Below are positions 16,070-25,304 of a stretch of 33,797 nt of DNA, piece by piece (the stretch's first letter is position 1; every line of letters begins with the position of its first letter). The notes below the pieces were generated by a model. That model was not told where the DNA came from. It saw only the letters and a program-made list of their open reading frames with translations, and did no database searches. The position numbers and the translations under genes were made by a program. Where the stretch lies: assembly GCA_002348545.1 (NCBI GenBank), contig DEBM01000055.1, positions 2,203 through 35,999 of the forward strand, read 5' to 3'. Source of the DNA: Balneolaceae bacterium UBA2956. Its GTDB lineage: Bacteria > Bacteroidota > Rhodothermia > Balneolales > Balneolaceae.

Positions 16070-18943
16070 ATGTGTCCTAAAGTAGCTATAAAAACCGATT
16101 CTCTGTCAAAGCGCTTGTATGCTCAAGACGCTTCTATGTATGAGGAAATACCCAAAGGAGTAGCATTTCCAGAGTCGGGGGAAGACATCGCCTCTTTGGT
16201 GAAGCAAGCAGCAGCAAAAAAGTGGAGTATAACAGCGCGTAGTGCGGGCACTTCTTTAGCTGGACAGACGACTGGAGATGGGTTAATTATTGATGTATCA
16301 AAGTACATGGATAAGGTGCTAGAGTGGAACATCGAAGAGCGGTGGGTGCGAGTCGAGCCAGGAATTATCCGCGACCAATTAAACCAGATGGCGGCTTCAA
16401 ATGATCTACTTTTCGGGCCAGATACAGCTACGACTTCTCGCTGCATGATTGGTGGGATGATAGGTAACAACTCAGCGGGTATGTATTCCATTAAGTATGG
16501 TTGTACTAGGAATCATATCCTAGAGATGGAGGTGGTATTGAGCGATGGTTCGAAAATGATTGCCAAGCCACTCGACACCAAGCAATTGGAAGAAAAGATA
16601 GCTCTGCCCAATTTAGAAGGTCATATATACAGAGAAATCATTGAGCTATTAACAGAACACAAAAAAACGATTATTGCACAGTATCCCCATAAAGAAATCA
16701 AGCGACGTAATACCGGGTATGCTCTCGACGCTTTGTGTGAAATGAGCCCAATCACCGAGGGTGGTAGGTCGTTTAATTTATGCGAATTACTAGCAGGTAG
16801 CGAAGGAACTTTAGCAATGACTATTTCTGCTAAATTGAATCTAGAAGAAATCCCACGCTATAAGTGCATGATCATACCTCATTTTAGAAATATTGAAGAT
16901 GCTATGCATGCAACTGTGGAAGCCGTAAAAAAAAATCCTTCTGCAGTAGAACTGATTGATGATATAATTTTAGATGCGACAAAAAATAATTTAGAACAAG
17001 TAGAAAATAGATTCTTTTTGCGCCAAGCACCAAAATGTATTTTAGTGATCCAATTCGAAGGTGACAATCGAGTTACTATGTTCAAGAAAGCAAGGGAATT
17101 AGCAAAACACTTGGAAAATGAGTTTTGTGCTTATGCATGCGTTGAATTGTTTGAATCAGATGAAATACAGAGAGTATGGGATCTCAGAAAAGCTGGTTTG
17201 GGACTACTTATGGGTTTAGGTAAAGAATCTAGAACCCCTGCTTTTTGTGAAGATACGGCTATACGGGTGAAAGACTTACCTGCCTATGTCAAGGATATTG
17301 AGACTATTTTGGATAAACATGACACCCATTGTGTGTTTTATGCGCATGCTTCTGTTGGGGAATTACATTTTCGGCCAATGATCGATACTACGAGCATTGA
17401 AGGGGTCACTAAGATGAAGCAAATGGCGCAAGAATTTGCTGAAACCGTGCGACGCTATAGAGGATCTCTTTCTGGAGAGCATGGCGATGGTAGGGCACGA
17501 ACTCCCTTTATTGAAGAGGTCTTAGGTGCGGATATCAGACCACTACTTGAACGCGTAAAAGATATCTGGGATCCCGAGTCACGTTTTAACCCAGGTAAAA
17601 TTGTTAGGGCCGAACCTATGGAGAAGGGCTTACGTTATTCTCCAGAATACCGTCCATTAGTGGTGCCAACTGTATTTAAATGGAGGAAAGTGGGGGGGTT
17701 TACTGACGCATTAGAACTTTGTAATGGTGCTGGAGTGTGCAGGAAGCTAGCTGAAAGTGGGGGTACGATGTGTCCATCCTATATGGCGACCAGAGATGAA
17801 AAAGATTCTACCCGAGGAAGAGCCAATATATTCAGGCATGTGTTTTCAGGAGCTAACCCAGAAGGTTATGATTCTAAAGATCTCAAAGACGCACTCTCCC
17901 TTTGCCTGAGTTGTAAAGCCTGTAAAAGTGAGTGCCCTGCTAATGTAGATATGGCTAAAATGAAAGCGGAGTTCACGCATGGTTATCATCAAAAGCATGG
18001 GGTAAGTAGAAAAGAGGAGTTCTTTGGGGATCCTGGCAAACACTACCCACTAGCTGCTCGTTTTTCTAGCTTGGTTAATATAGTGGCAAAGTCTCAGATT
18101 GGTAAACAAGTACTCAGGCAGTTATTTGGGGTTTCACCATTGCGTGATCTTCCGGAATTTAGCTCGGAGTGCTTTAGGGATTGGTTCAGAAAGAATCCTT
18201 CTCCAACCACTAATCATAAAGTTATTTTATTGGCCGATTTATTTACCAATTATCATGATCCAACAGTTGGAAAACATGCGGTTAGGGTCTTAGAGTCAAT
18301 GGGCTTTGAAGTTATGCTCTCAAGAGTACAGGAATTAGGGCGTACTTTTTTGTCGAAGGGGCTCTTGGATAAAGCCTTAGAAACGGCTGAAACAGTGGTG
18401 GAAGGTTTGGCCCCCTTTGCTCAAAAGAACTATCCTATTATAGGCCTTGAGCCTTCAGAAATACTAACAATTCGGGACGAATATTTGGATTTGGTGCCTG
18501 ATGTCTTACTTCAGGCAGCAAAAATACTGGCCTCCAGGACCTATACCTTCGAGGAATTTGTAGCCCTGCACAAAGATCGTTTTCCTACTACTCGATTGAA
18601 TCCAACATCCAAAGCACCTAAAGTGGTACTACACGGACATTGTCATACAAGAGCTTTAATTGGAAATACAGCTACCATTAAAGCTCTTGAACTGGCAGGT
18701 TATGATGTTGAGGCTCTGGATACAGGTTGTTGCGGGATGGCGGGTAGTTTTGGGTATGATCAAGAAACTTATGAGCTGTCTATGGAAATAGGATGGCAGC
18801 GACTGTTTCCACAGCTTGGGAATTTAGCAGCAGAAACACAGATTTGTGCATCTGGTTTTTCTTGCAGGCATCAAATTAAAGATGGAATAGGTATGGGTGC
18901 TTTACATCCTGCTACTCTTATCGCTCAGCGAATAAGACACTGA
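16070..18943 (+). CDS. FAD/4Fe-4S oxidoreductase, YdiJ-type D-2-hydroxyglutarate dehydrogenase
   Basis: A 957-residue fusion of a glycolate-oxidase-D-like flavoprotein and a heterodisulfide-reductase-like Fe-S protein. The FAD_binding_4 motif RSAGTSLAGQTTGDG starts at about residue 57, with MIGGMIGNNSAG and ELLAGSEGTLA following; the oxidase C-terminal domain ends in GEHGDGRARTPF and FNPGKIV. The Fe-S part has a cysteine cluster from about 551 (C-x5-C-x10-CP), a second, CLSCKACKSECP, near 612, and a CCG-domain end with HGHCHTRAL and DTGCCGMAGSFGYD near 886. The order matches E. coli YdiJ, which acts on D-2-hydroxyglutarate; D-lactate is an alternative substrate. Directly following lhgO, it completes a pair able to oxidise both enantiomers to 2-oxoglutarate. 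The length is slightly below YdiJ. Confidence 0.88.
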   Translation: MCPKVAIKTDSLSKRLYAQDASMYEEIPKGVAFPESGEDIASLVKQAAAKKWSITARSAGTSLAGQTTGDGLIIDVSKYMDKVLEWNIEERWVRVEPGIIRDQLNQMAASNDLLFGPDTATTSRCMIGGMIGNNSAGMYSIKYGCTRNHILEMEVVLSDGSKMIAKPLDTKQLEEKIALPNLEGHIYREIIELLTEHKKTIIAQYPHKEIKRRNTGYALDALCEMSPITEGGRSFNLCELLAGSEGTLAMTISAKLNLEEIPRYKCMIIPHFRNIEDAMHATVEAVKKNPSAVELIDDIILDATKNNLEQVENRFFLRQAPKCILVIQFEGDNRVTMFKKARELAKHLENEFCAYACVELFESDEIQRVWDLRKAGLGLLMGLGKESRTPAFCEDTAIRVKDLPAYVKDIETILDKHDTHCVFYAHASVGELHFRPMIDTTSIEGVTKMKQMAQEFAETVRRYRGSLSGEHGDGRARTPFIEEVLGADIRPLLERVKDIWDPESRFNPGKIVRAEPMEKGLRYSPEYRPLVVPTVFKWRKVGGFTDALELCNGAGVCRKLAESGGTMCPSYMATRDEKDSTRGRANIFRHVFSGANPEGYDSKDLKDALSLCLSCKACKSECPANVDMAKMKAEFTHGYHQKHGVSRKEEFFGDPGKHYPLAARFSSLVNIVAKSQIGKQVLRQLFGVSPLRDLPEFSSECFRDWFRKNPSPTTNHKVILLADLFTNYHDPTVGKHAVRVLESMGFEVMLSRVQELGRTFLSKGLLDKALETAETVVEGLAPFAQKNYPIIGLEPSEILTIRDEYLDLVPDVLLQAAKILASRTYTFEEFVALHKDRFPTTRLNPTSKAPKVVLHGHCHTRALIGNTATIKALELAGYDVEALDTGCCGMAGSFGYDQETYELSMEIGWQRLFPQLGNLAAETQICASGFSCRHQIKDGIGMGALHPATLIAQRIRH

Positions 18944-18998
18944 ATCGTTTTAATCAGAAGTAGCTACCAGTTATGGGCCGCCAACACACTTTGTTCTT

Positions 18999-20729
18999 TC
19001 AACTCTGTTGATTATGGGCAATCAACTCTCTAGCTGATTGCAACGTTGCCTCGGTGATTTGTGCACCACTCATCAGGCTCGCCACTTCCCGAATGTGTTC
19101 TTGTTCGTCTAGGCGTAAAATAGTGCTCACCGTTCGCTCACCCTTTTCAGATTTATGTACTTTATAGTGGACATGTGCCTGACTGGCAATTTGCGGTTGA
19201 TGAGTAATCGCAATTATTTGACAGTGTTGGGATAGGCTTCGCATACTTTGGCCTACTTTTTCGGAAACCTCCCCACTGATACCGGTATCAATTTCATCAA
19301 AAATCATCACTGGTAAATATTGCTCTTTTGCCAGCACACTTTTTAGGGCCAACATGACCCGGCTTATTTCCCCACCTGAGGCAATTTTTGCCAAAGCCTT
19401 AGGCAATTCTCCCTTGTTGGTACTTAGGTAGAAAACCACATCATCCCCACCGGATTCAGTGCACTCTACTCTTACAGTATGTCCAGAATTGGTTTGTTCT
19501 TGCTTGGGCAAACTAAACCACCCATTAGTATCATAAAGCCAATTTACCTGCACTTGTAGCCGAGCATGTGGGATTCCCAATTGCGCAAGTTCAATTTCGA
19601 TAGAATGCGCAAGCTGATTTCCGATACTTCTTCGGGCATTGTGCAGTTCAACTGCGGCTTCTCCTAAAACTTCCTCATGCTTAGCAATCAACCCATCAAT
19701 GCGTTCTAAAGCTAAATCAAAATTCTCAGCAACCGATAACTCTTCACCGATAGTGCGTTCGTATTCAATGAGTGAAGAAATATCCCTGCCATACTTTTTT
19801 TGAATGCGGTTGAGTTCAGTTTGGCGTTGGCGTAATTCTTCAAGCCTAGACGGATTAAACTCGATGCGATTTCGGTATTGTTCAGCAAAATGCATGGTTT
19901 CAATTATACTCACTCTGGCTGCTTCAACCTCGGACATATATTGATCAAATTCCGGCTCAATATTTGCGAGATCTTCTAAGGTCAGTTTTAATTTATTTAA
20001 TAATCCGGCGATGTCAACATCGTTACTTTCGCCTAGTTCGCTGACCCATTGAGCTTTTTGGTCTAAGATTTCTGCGTTGTCAAGTAGCTGCATTTCTGCC
20101 TGAATTCTTTTTTCTTCATCGGCTTGCAGCCGCGCTTTTTCCAACTCTTGAAGTTGAAACTGGTATAATTCTGTTTTTTCAAAGAGTTCTTGCTCTCGTT
20201 TTAGCAGCTGACGCTTTTCCTGATGTAACTCCTTCATTTTCTCAAAGGCGGTTCGATACACTGAAAGCTGCTGATGAGTGTGTCCAAATTGATCCAATAC
20301 CCCTAAGTGATGTTCTTCTTTGAGCAGAAGTTGATGATCATATTGTCCATGTAAGTCCACTAATAAATCACCAATGGATTTAAGCACTCCAACGGTAACA
20401 GGTGAGTCATTTATAAAAGCTCGACTTCCGTGTTCCCGTATTTCACGCCTGAGTATGATAGGGCTGTGTTGTTCAATATCATTTTTTTGGAGCACTGCCA
20501 GTAAAGCTGGATCATTGTTGTGGGCAATGATTGCTTCGGCGATGGCTTTGTTGCTACCTTGTCGAATCACCTCAGTATCTGCTCGTTCGCCTAAAATCAT
20601 ATTTAATGCACCGATAATTATAGACTTACCTGCGCCGGTCTGTCCAGTGAGTATATTGAGACCATCTCCAAAAGCTACTTCGAGTTCGTCTATTAAGGCA
20701 AAGTCTTTTATATATAGGCTGCGTATCAT
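18999..20729 (-). CDS. recN: DNA repair protein RecN
   Basis: A 576-residue SMC-like ATPase for double-strand break repair in the cytoplasm. The N-terminal MIRSLYIKDFALIDELEV and Walker A GQTGAGKS (29-36) are canonical. A long coiled coil covers roughly 165-370. The C-terminal head carries IASGGEISRVMLALKS (signature) and MIFDEIDTGISG (Walker B), followed by ITHQPQIASQA. Length equals the family norm. It diverges from the rluD-family gene with a 174-base gap that must hold both promoters, and is convergent with the YdiJ-like gene. No LexA-type operator is recognised in the gap. The C-terminal stop TGA at 18999 is within 55 bases of the neighbour's end. Confidence 0.97.
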   Translation of the reverse strand: MIRSLYIKDFALIDELEVAFGDGLNILTGQTGAGKSIIIGALNMILGERADTEVIRQGSNKAIAEAIIAHNNDPALLAVLQKNDIEQHSPIILRREIREHGSRAFINDSPVTVGVLKSIGDLLVDLHGQYDHQLLLKEEHHLGVLDQFGHTHQQLSVYRTAFEKMKELHQEKRQLLKREQELFEKTELYQFQLQELEKARLQADEEKRIQAEMQLLDNAEILDQKAQWVSELGESNDVDIAGLLNKLKLTLEDLANIEPEFDQYMSEVEAARVSIIETMHFAEQYRNRIEFNPSRLEELRQRQTELNRIQKKYGRDISSLIEYERTIGEELSVAENFDLALERIDGLIAKHEEVLGEAAVELHNARRSIGNQLAHSIEIELAQLGIPHARLQVQVNWLYDTNGWFSLPKQEQTNSGHTVRVECTESGGDDVVFYLSTNKGELPKALAKIASGGEISRVMLALKSVLAKEQYLPVMIFDEIDTGISGEVSEKVGQSMRSLSQHCQIIAITHQPQIASQAHVHYKVHKSEKGERTVSTILRLDEQEHIREVASLMSGAQITEATLQSARELIAHNQQS

Positions 20730-20903
20730 AACGGTGTTTTCTATAGAGTCTAAATATCCGATATCCCTTTCATCTTTTAAAGAGAAATTCGAAAAACTTT
20801 TTGAACTTTCGTTTTTGAAGGTGGTCAGAAAAAATTGGAAGCAGCTAAGTTACTAGCTTATTTCTAGGTATATTATTATTTCAAGTAAGAAAATCGGAAC
20901 ACC

Positions 20904-21911
20904 ATGAGCGAACGCCCAACCACAACAGTATATGAATTTAAAGTGCCATCTGGACAACATGAATCTATTAGGCTAGATGTTTATATAACTTCTTTTGTGG
21001 AAAATGCGACCCGAAGTAAAGTGCAGGAAGCCATTAAAAAAGGCTACATTTGGGTGAATGGAAAGCATGAAAAAGCATCCTATAAAATGCTTCCAGGAGA
21101 TCAGATTTATATAGAATTACCTATTCAACCAACACCCGAAGTGATATCAGAGAAGTTGCCTCTTGATATCATTTATGAAGATACAGATTTGTTGGTGGTC
21201 AACAAAGCTGCAGGAATGGTGGTGCATCCAGCCTATGGTAACTGGACGGGCACTTTGGTTAACGGCCTCATGCACCACGTTGAAGAACTAGGTGGCAGAG
21301 AGGACGACCCTAGTGATCTACGACCAGGTATTGTACACCGGCTCGATAAAGATACCTCGGGTCTGCTTGTAGTAGCAAAAAATAACCATACCTTAGCCGC
21401 TTTGTCCACTAAGTTTGCTGAAAAGGATGTTGAGCGAAGTTACTGGGCCATGGTTTGGGGTAATCCACCCGAAGAGGGGACCATCGAAGGCAATATTGGT
21501 CGTTCTAAGCACGACAGAAAGTTAATGGCGGTACTACCAGAAGGTAGAGGTAGGCATGCGGTTACCCATTACAAAGTATTGGAGTATTTCGATTATCTAT
21601 CACTCGTAGAAGTTCACCTAGAAACGGGGCGTACTCATCAGATTCGTGTGCACATGGGGCATATTGGGCATCATATTTTTGGGGATATTACCTACGGAGG
21701 GGCATCTGTACGTTTTGGTCCGAATACAGGTAATAGAAAAGTACTTTTTCATCAGCTCATAACGGACTTAGGTCGGCAAGCCTTGCATGCGAAGACTCTT
21801 GGGTTCGAGCACCCATCTACCCGGAAAAAAATACGCTTTGAGTCTGATTTGCCCGATGACATGCAGCGCGTGATGGGCGCGTTTCGAGAGCACTGTAGTG
21901 CGGAGTACTAA
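20904..21911 (+). CDS. rluD: RluD-family 23S rRNA pseudouridine synthase
   Basis: A 335-residue RNA-modifying enzyme. An N-terminal S4 RNA-binding domain (about 22-72; RLDVYITSFVENATRSKVQEAIKKGYIWVNG) precedes the PseudoU_synth_2 catalytic domain. The active-site loop is RPGIVHRLDKDTSGLLVVAKN with catalytic Asp148, and the ETGRTHQIRVHMGHIGH and GDITYGG motifs follow. This is the RluC/RluD/RluA-large group; RluD (positions 1911/1915/1917 in E. coli numbering) is the best guess from the S4 domain and length. ATG 20904 starts directly in the family's N-terminus. Divergent from recN; convergent with the DUF418 gene. Confidence 0.93.
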   Translation: MSERPTTTVYEFKVPSGQHESIRLDVYITSFVENATRSKVQEAIKKGYIWVNGKHEKASYKMLPGDQIYIELPIQPTPEVISEKLPLDIIYEDTDLLVVNKAAGMVVHPAYGNWTGTLVNGLMHHVEELGGREDDPSDLRPGIVHRLDKDTSGLLVVAKNNHTLAALSTKFAEKDVERSYWAMVWGNPPEEGTIEGNIGRSKHDRKLMAVLPEGRGRHAVTHYKVLEYFDYLSLVEVHLETGRTHQIRVHMGHIGHHIFGDITYGGASVRFGPNTGNRKVLFHQLITDLGRQALHAKTLGFEHPSTRKKIRFESDLPDDMQRVMGAFREHCSAEY

Positions 21912-21943
21912 TAAAATAAAATAGGCCTGGAAGATTAAATTAG

Positions 21944-21955
21944 TAGAGTACTCTA
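21944..21955. repeat. 12-base palindrome between convergent genes
   Basis: TAGAGTACTCTA is self-complementary and sits just before the end of the DUF418 gene. A/T-rich complementary stretches flank it (AAAATAAAATAG at about 21915 and CTATTTATTTT from 21953), so a weak bidirectional terminator is possible. Confidence 0.3.
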
Positions 21956-21956
21956 T

Positions 21957-23171
21957 TTATTTTGTTCTTAAAAAAGGTTGCATTTTCTTATAAGTTAATG
22001 ATCTCCAGATCCATTCAATAGGTCCGTAGGTGAATTTTTCTAACCATTTTTCAGATATATAGTATTGAATTATCCATATTGCAAATACAATAAGCAATTG
22101 AATACTTCGTTCTAAACTACCAAAAAGACTAAATCCAACTCCATAGAAAATAGATACACCAATTAATGATTGTGTGATGTAATTGGTAAGAGCCATTTGT
22201 CCAATGCTGGCAAGACGTTTTTTAATGGTGTGATAGTTTTCGGATTGTGCAAACACCATGATTAACGAGATATAACCGTAGGCAATGAACAAACTTCCCC
22301 AATAATTAAATTGGCTCCCCGTAAACATAGAATATAGAAAATCCCAATTCATGGTGAAGTTCATATACATACCATAAATGACGATAGGGAATCCAACGTT
22401 TAAGGAATAAAAGGCACTTTTAAGGTAAAAAGACCTTGAACGTACTGCCGACAATACTCCCGACTTGTACAATGCCATACCTATTAGCATTAACCCTCCC
22501 GATCTCCAAAGAAATAGAATCATAAAAACAAAGGTTTCTAAAAACAGGGCTTGTTGGGAGTTCTGGGTAATTTGATGGGATAAAGAGCCTGTAAATGCGG
22601 TGATTTCCTGTTCGATTAATTCACTTGAAGGAGCCCAGTCCATGCTTAAATCTTGTAATTCTGAGGCTGACATAAGAGGTAAAGAAAACTGAAATAGTCC
22701 ATTCAATATACTGGGTACCGATAAGATCAGGAGGCCAGTAATCAAGAGTTGTTCGGATGATAATCTTCTAAAAGGATAAACCAAAAAAGAACAAATTGCA
22801 TAGGCTACCAAAATATCGCCATACCACATTAAGTGAGCATGAAGCAGGCCAATAAACAGTAGTATTAGGTTTCTAGTATAATGTAATTTGAGAGATGAGC
22901 CTGTAAGTAATTCTTTTTTTTCTGTAATTAAAATAATACCTGCACCAAATAATATTGAAAAAATACTCATGAATTTTTGATCAGCAAATAAGTGACTGAG
23001 TATCCAGATTATTTTATTTAAACCGGTTAAATCTCCATAGGCAAGTGGATTGTTATAAGCAGCACTTGGCATAGCAAAACTTTGAATATTCATAATTAGA
23101 ATACCCAGAATTGCGACACCCCTGAGTAGATCTATTGACTGTATTCGGTTAGTTTTTTCAACCGGTTTCAT
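21957..23171 (-). CDS. DUF418 family polytopic membrane protein
   Basis: A 404-residue integral membrane protein with about nine to ten helices. The N-terminal NRIQSIDLLRGVAILGILIMNIQSFAMP and SIFSILFGAGIILI are the acyltransferase-like entry sequence of this family. TNYITQSLIGVSIFYGVGFSLFGSLER and GPIEWIWRSLTY make up the C-terminal DUF418 domain. Members are predicted to transfer acyl groups across the membrane but no substrate is known. The gene ends close to the rluD-family gene and its start faces gldC divergently, with 107 bases between. Annotation beyond family level is not supported. Confidence 0.9.
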   Translation of the reverse strand: MKPVEKTNRIQSIDLLRGVAILGILIMNIQSFAMPSAAYNNPLAYGDLTGLNKIIWILSHLFADQKFMSIFSILFGAGIILITEKKELLTGSSLKLHYTRNLILLFIGLLHAHLMWYGDILVAYAICSFLVYPFRRLSSEQLLITGLLILSVPSILNGLFQFSLPLMSASELQDLSMDWAPSSELIEQEITAFTGSLSHQITQNSQQALFLETFVFMILFLWRSGGLMLIGMALYKSGVLSAVRSRSFYLKSAFYSLNVGFPIVIYGMYMNFTMNWDFLYSMFTGSQFNYWGSLFIAYGYISLIMVFAQSENYHTIKKRLASIGQMALTNYITQSLIGVSIFYGVGFSLFGSLERSIQLLIVFAIWIIQYYISEKWLEKFTYGPIEWIWRSLTYKKMQPFLRTK

Positions 23172-23265
23172 GAGAATGTTAAGTTAGGAATTAGGTTTAT
23201 TCTGAAGTTTGTCAATTGTGTATATTTACGCATTCGAACTGAGATATGTTTCAAGAATAATAGCT

Positions 23266-23270
23266 AGGAG
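23266..23270 (+). promoter_or_regulatory. Ribosome-binding site of gldC
   Basis: AGGAG is placed 8 bases before ATG 23279. An ATG at 23275 is closer but out of frame, so the site and frame together fix the start at 23279. Confidence 0.6.
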
Positions 23271-23278
23271 TAAAATGC

Positions 23279-23608
23279 ATGCAGACAAAAAATATCAATA
23301 TTAAAGTAGAATTAGATGAAGACAATATTCCATCAAGTATAGAGTGGACAGCGGATGATTTACAGGGAATGGACCGAGCATCTTGTCGCGCTATGTTACT
23401 CTCTCTTTGGGATAATAAGAGTAAGGATACACTCAAGTTAGATCTTTGGACCAGGAATATGACCGTTGATGAAATGAAAATTTTTTTCCATCAAACTTTG
23501 ATAAGTATGGCAGATACATTAGACCAGGCTATTGATGATGAACGTATATCAGGTGATATGCGAGATTTTTGTGACCATTTTGCAGAGAAAATGGAAATAA
23601 AAAAGTAA
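23279..23608 (+). CDS. gldC: GldC-family gliding-motility-associated protein
   Basis: A 109-residue soluble protein. The pattern matches GldC: an N-terminal strand INIKVELDEDNIPSSIEWTADD, a central SCRAMLLSLWDNKSKDTLKLDLWTRNMTVDEMKIFFHQTL, and the ending DMRDFCDHFAEKME. In Flavobacterium, GldC is accessory to gliding and type IX secretion, but the family is widespread in non-gliding Bacteroidota and its molecular role is unknown. The usual partner gldB is not adjacent here: the neighbours are a divergent DUF418 gene and a propeller-like gene. A good ribosome-binding site supports the start. Its composition is closer to the core genes than to the AT-rich block that follows. Confidence 0.9.
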   Translation: MQTKNINIKVELDEDNIPSSIEWTADDLQGMDRASCRAMLLSLWDNKSKDTLKLDLWTRNMTVDEMKIFFHQTLISMADTLDQAIDDERISGDMRDFCDHFAEKMEIKK

Positions 23609-23679
23609 ACAAACCTACTACTTTTTTTAAGAAATTAGAACTAAAAATATCTTGACACTCCAAAAAAAAACAATTTCCC

Positions 23680-24267
23680 ATGAAATCAAATTCAATTTTA
23701 TTTTCTGAAAAAAATTTAATGTTTAAGTACAACACTAAGAACGACAATTATGAATGGGATTTAGAGTTTGAATACAACGTATATGGAATAGTTCGTATCG
23801 ATAATTATGTCTTCGTTACAACTTATTCAAATTGGGGTAAGACGTTTACATCTCTTGTTGATTTTACGACTGGCGAGAAAATTTGGACTAAAGAAATTTA
23901 TCTCTATTCTATTCATATCATTGATGGCTTACTCATATATGCAAATAAAAAAAAGAAGTATTGTGGCCTAGAATTACTAACTGGAAATGAAATTTTCAGC
24001 ACAAAATCACCTTTCAGATGGTCTACACCAAAAGCTATTGTGTTCGAGAGTAATTTTTATCTACATACAAAAAAAGAGACTCAAAGACTTAATCTTAAAA
24101 GTGGTGGGTTCGTTAAAACAAAATTCCCGCCTAAAATACAGACTAAAGATTTAGGTATAGTATTAGACCAATTTCAAATAAATATCAACAATATTCCAGC
24201 ACCAAGCGATAATTCTGTAAGCTATACAGGTGATGCTGGGGTAACTTACGTAGGCGGAGAGGTCTAA
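23680..24267 (+). CDS. Short PQQ-propeller-like protein of unknown function
   Basis: A 195-residue protein without signal peptide or membrane segment. It has weak beta-propeller-like repeats: aromatic strands ending in turn-plus-aromatic motifs such as LVDFTTGEKIWTKEI (about 66-80) and LELLTGNEIFSTKSPFRW, followed by QRLNLKSGGF. These resemble the DxxTGxxxW blades of PQQ/WD-type propellers, but only about three blades are present, too few for a closed ring, so the protein may be truncated or oligomeric. The C-terminus is Gly/Val/Tyr-rich (TGDAGVTYVGGEV). The gene is AT-rich and lies downstream of gldC. A 48-base segment recurs 341 bases further on under the DUF975 gene. The function is not recognised. 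Confidence 0.65.
   Translation: MKSNSILFSEKNLMFKYNTKNDNYEWDLEFEYNVYGIVRIDNYVFVTTYSNWGKTFTSLVDFTTGEKIWTKEIYLYSIHIIDGLLIYANKKKKYCGLELLTGNEIFSTKSPFRWSTPKAIVFESNFYLHTKKETQRLNLKSGGFVKTKFPPKIQTKDLGIVLDQFQININNIPAPSDNSVSYTGDAGVTYVGGEV
24001..24048 (+). repeat. Direct repeat, copy A (inside the propeller-like gene)
   Basis: This 48-base segment encodes TKSPFRWSTPKAIVFE of the propeller-like protein. It matches the segment at 24342-24389 at 41 of 48 positions by eye, without gaps and in the same orientation. Confidence 0.75.
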
Positions 24268-24325
24268 TTAAAAGAAAAGTGAAAGCAGGCCAATGATTAA
24301 ATATTCTAGACAATTATTAAAGATT

Positions 24326-25024
24326 TCATTCTTGATCATTTACAACATCACCTTTCAGATGGTTGACACCAGAAACTATTCTGTTGGAGCTGATCATTTC
24401 ATAAAATAAAGCAAAAGCAGTGTAATATTGAGGAATTAACCATAAAGACCATATAAATAACGTAAACGCACTTAATATCAAAAAGAAGCCAAAGCGAATA
24501 TACATAATAAATAGTTGCCATTTATATCCTTTCATCAACAAAGCACTTTCCTTAAATAATTCGGGTACTGACTTTTCTGGAGTTTTAAGTATTAAAAAAT
24601 AAACCTGAGAGAACATGATACTTAAAACTATACCAGGTATGATAAGTAATAAGAAACCAATAAAAATAACTAGGAAATAAACTAAAGTAACAGCTAAAAC
24701 TTTTTGAAAAACTTTAAATCCCTCTAGTAGTTTATTTTTCTCAAATCCTTCTTCTCTTGCAATATGTAATCCAAATGATGCAAGTCCTATAGTTGCCAGA
24801 GAAATATATATAAAGGAAATTATTCCGTAGGTAATTGCACTATAAAGACCATAATTATTAAATAGAAGGCCATAAAATTCTTGTGAATTTTGTAAAATAA
24901 CTTGCACCAAGAATACTAAAAAAAATGGCAACATTACTTTACTGTAATTTGCACTGAGTATTTCTTTTGATTTTTTTAAAAGTTCTGTATTACTCAATAT
25001 GGCTTGCTCAGGATTACTCATCAT
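24326..25024 (-). CDS. DUF975-like polytopic membrane protein
   Basis: A 232-residue protein with five to six hydrophobic helices. The N-terminal LLKKSKEILSANYSKVMLPFFLVF and the later SALLMKGYKWQLFIMYIRFGFFLILSAFTLFIWSLWLIPQYYTAFALFYEMI are the arrangement seen in DUF975 family proteins. That family usually ends just after the FYxxL/M element. Here about 20 further residues (SNRIVSGVNHLKGD and beyond) are encoded by sequence that is the complement of a copy of the propeller-like gene's segment, so the tail is probably non-native. The gene is AT-rich, convergent with the propeller-like gene and divergent from the permease gene. Molecular function is unknown. Confidence 0.75.
   Translation of the reverse strand: MMSNPEQAILSNTELLKKSKEILSANYSKVMLPFFLVFLVQVILQNSQEFYGLLFNNYGLYSAITYGIISFIYISLATIGLASFGLHIAREEGFEKNKLLEGFKVFQKVLAVTLVYFLVIFIGFLLLIIPGIVLSIMFSQVYFLILKTPEKSVPELFKESALLMKGYKWQLFIMYIRFGFFLILSAFTLFIWSLWLIPQYYTAFALFYEMISSNRIVSGVNHLKGDVVNDQE
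24342..24389 (+). repeat. Direct repeat, copy B (antisense under the DUF975 3' end)
   Basis: Read on the plus strand it encodes TTSPFRWLTPETILLE, ten of sixteen residues identical to copy A. A stop (TGA) lies just upstream in frame and TAA at 24402 just downstream, so it is a gene remnant and not a complete gene. Confidence 0.7.
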
Positions 25025-25304
25025 GAAAATGTAAAAATTAATTAGTATTTAATTAGTATATAACGTGAATTTTTTAGTTATATATCGTTAATAACATAAA
25101 TAATAAGTATATATTCAAATTTTTGATTTATTTGATTATAAATCATCTTAAAGTTTTTGTCTAAGTTTATTTTATGTATTACAATATAAATTTCATTCTT
25201 TAGCTTTATTTGTATACACTAAAACTGAACTCCTCATATATATTATCATCTCTAAGCAAAAATATATCGGATTTTGGTCTTGCACCTCTCTTGTAGTAGG
25301 TAAC

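Noticed and set aside
20374..20856. A 160-codon plus-strand frame across the recN start.
   Set aside because: Mostly antisense to the conserved RecN head; composition and lack of motifs mark it as a shadow frame.
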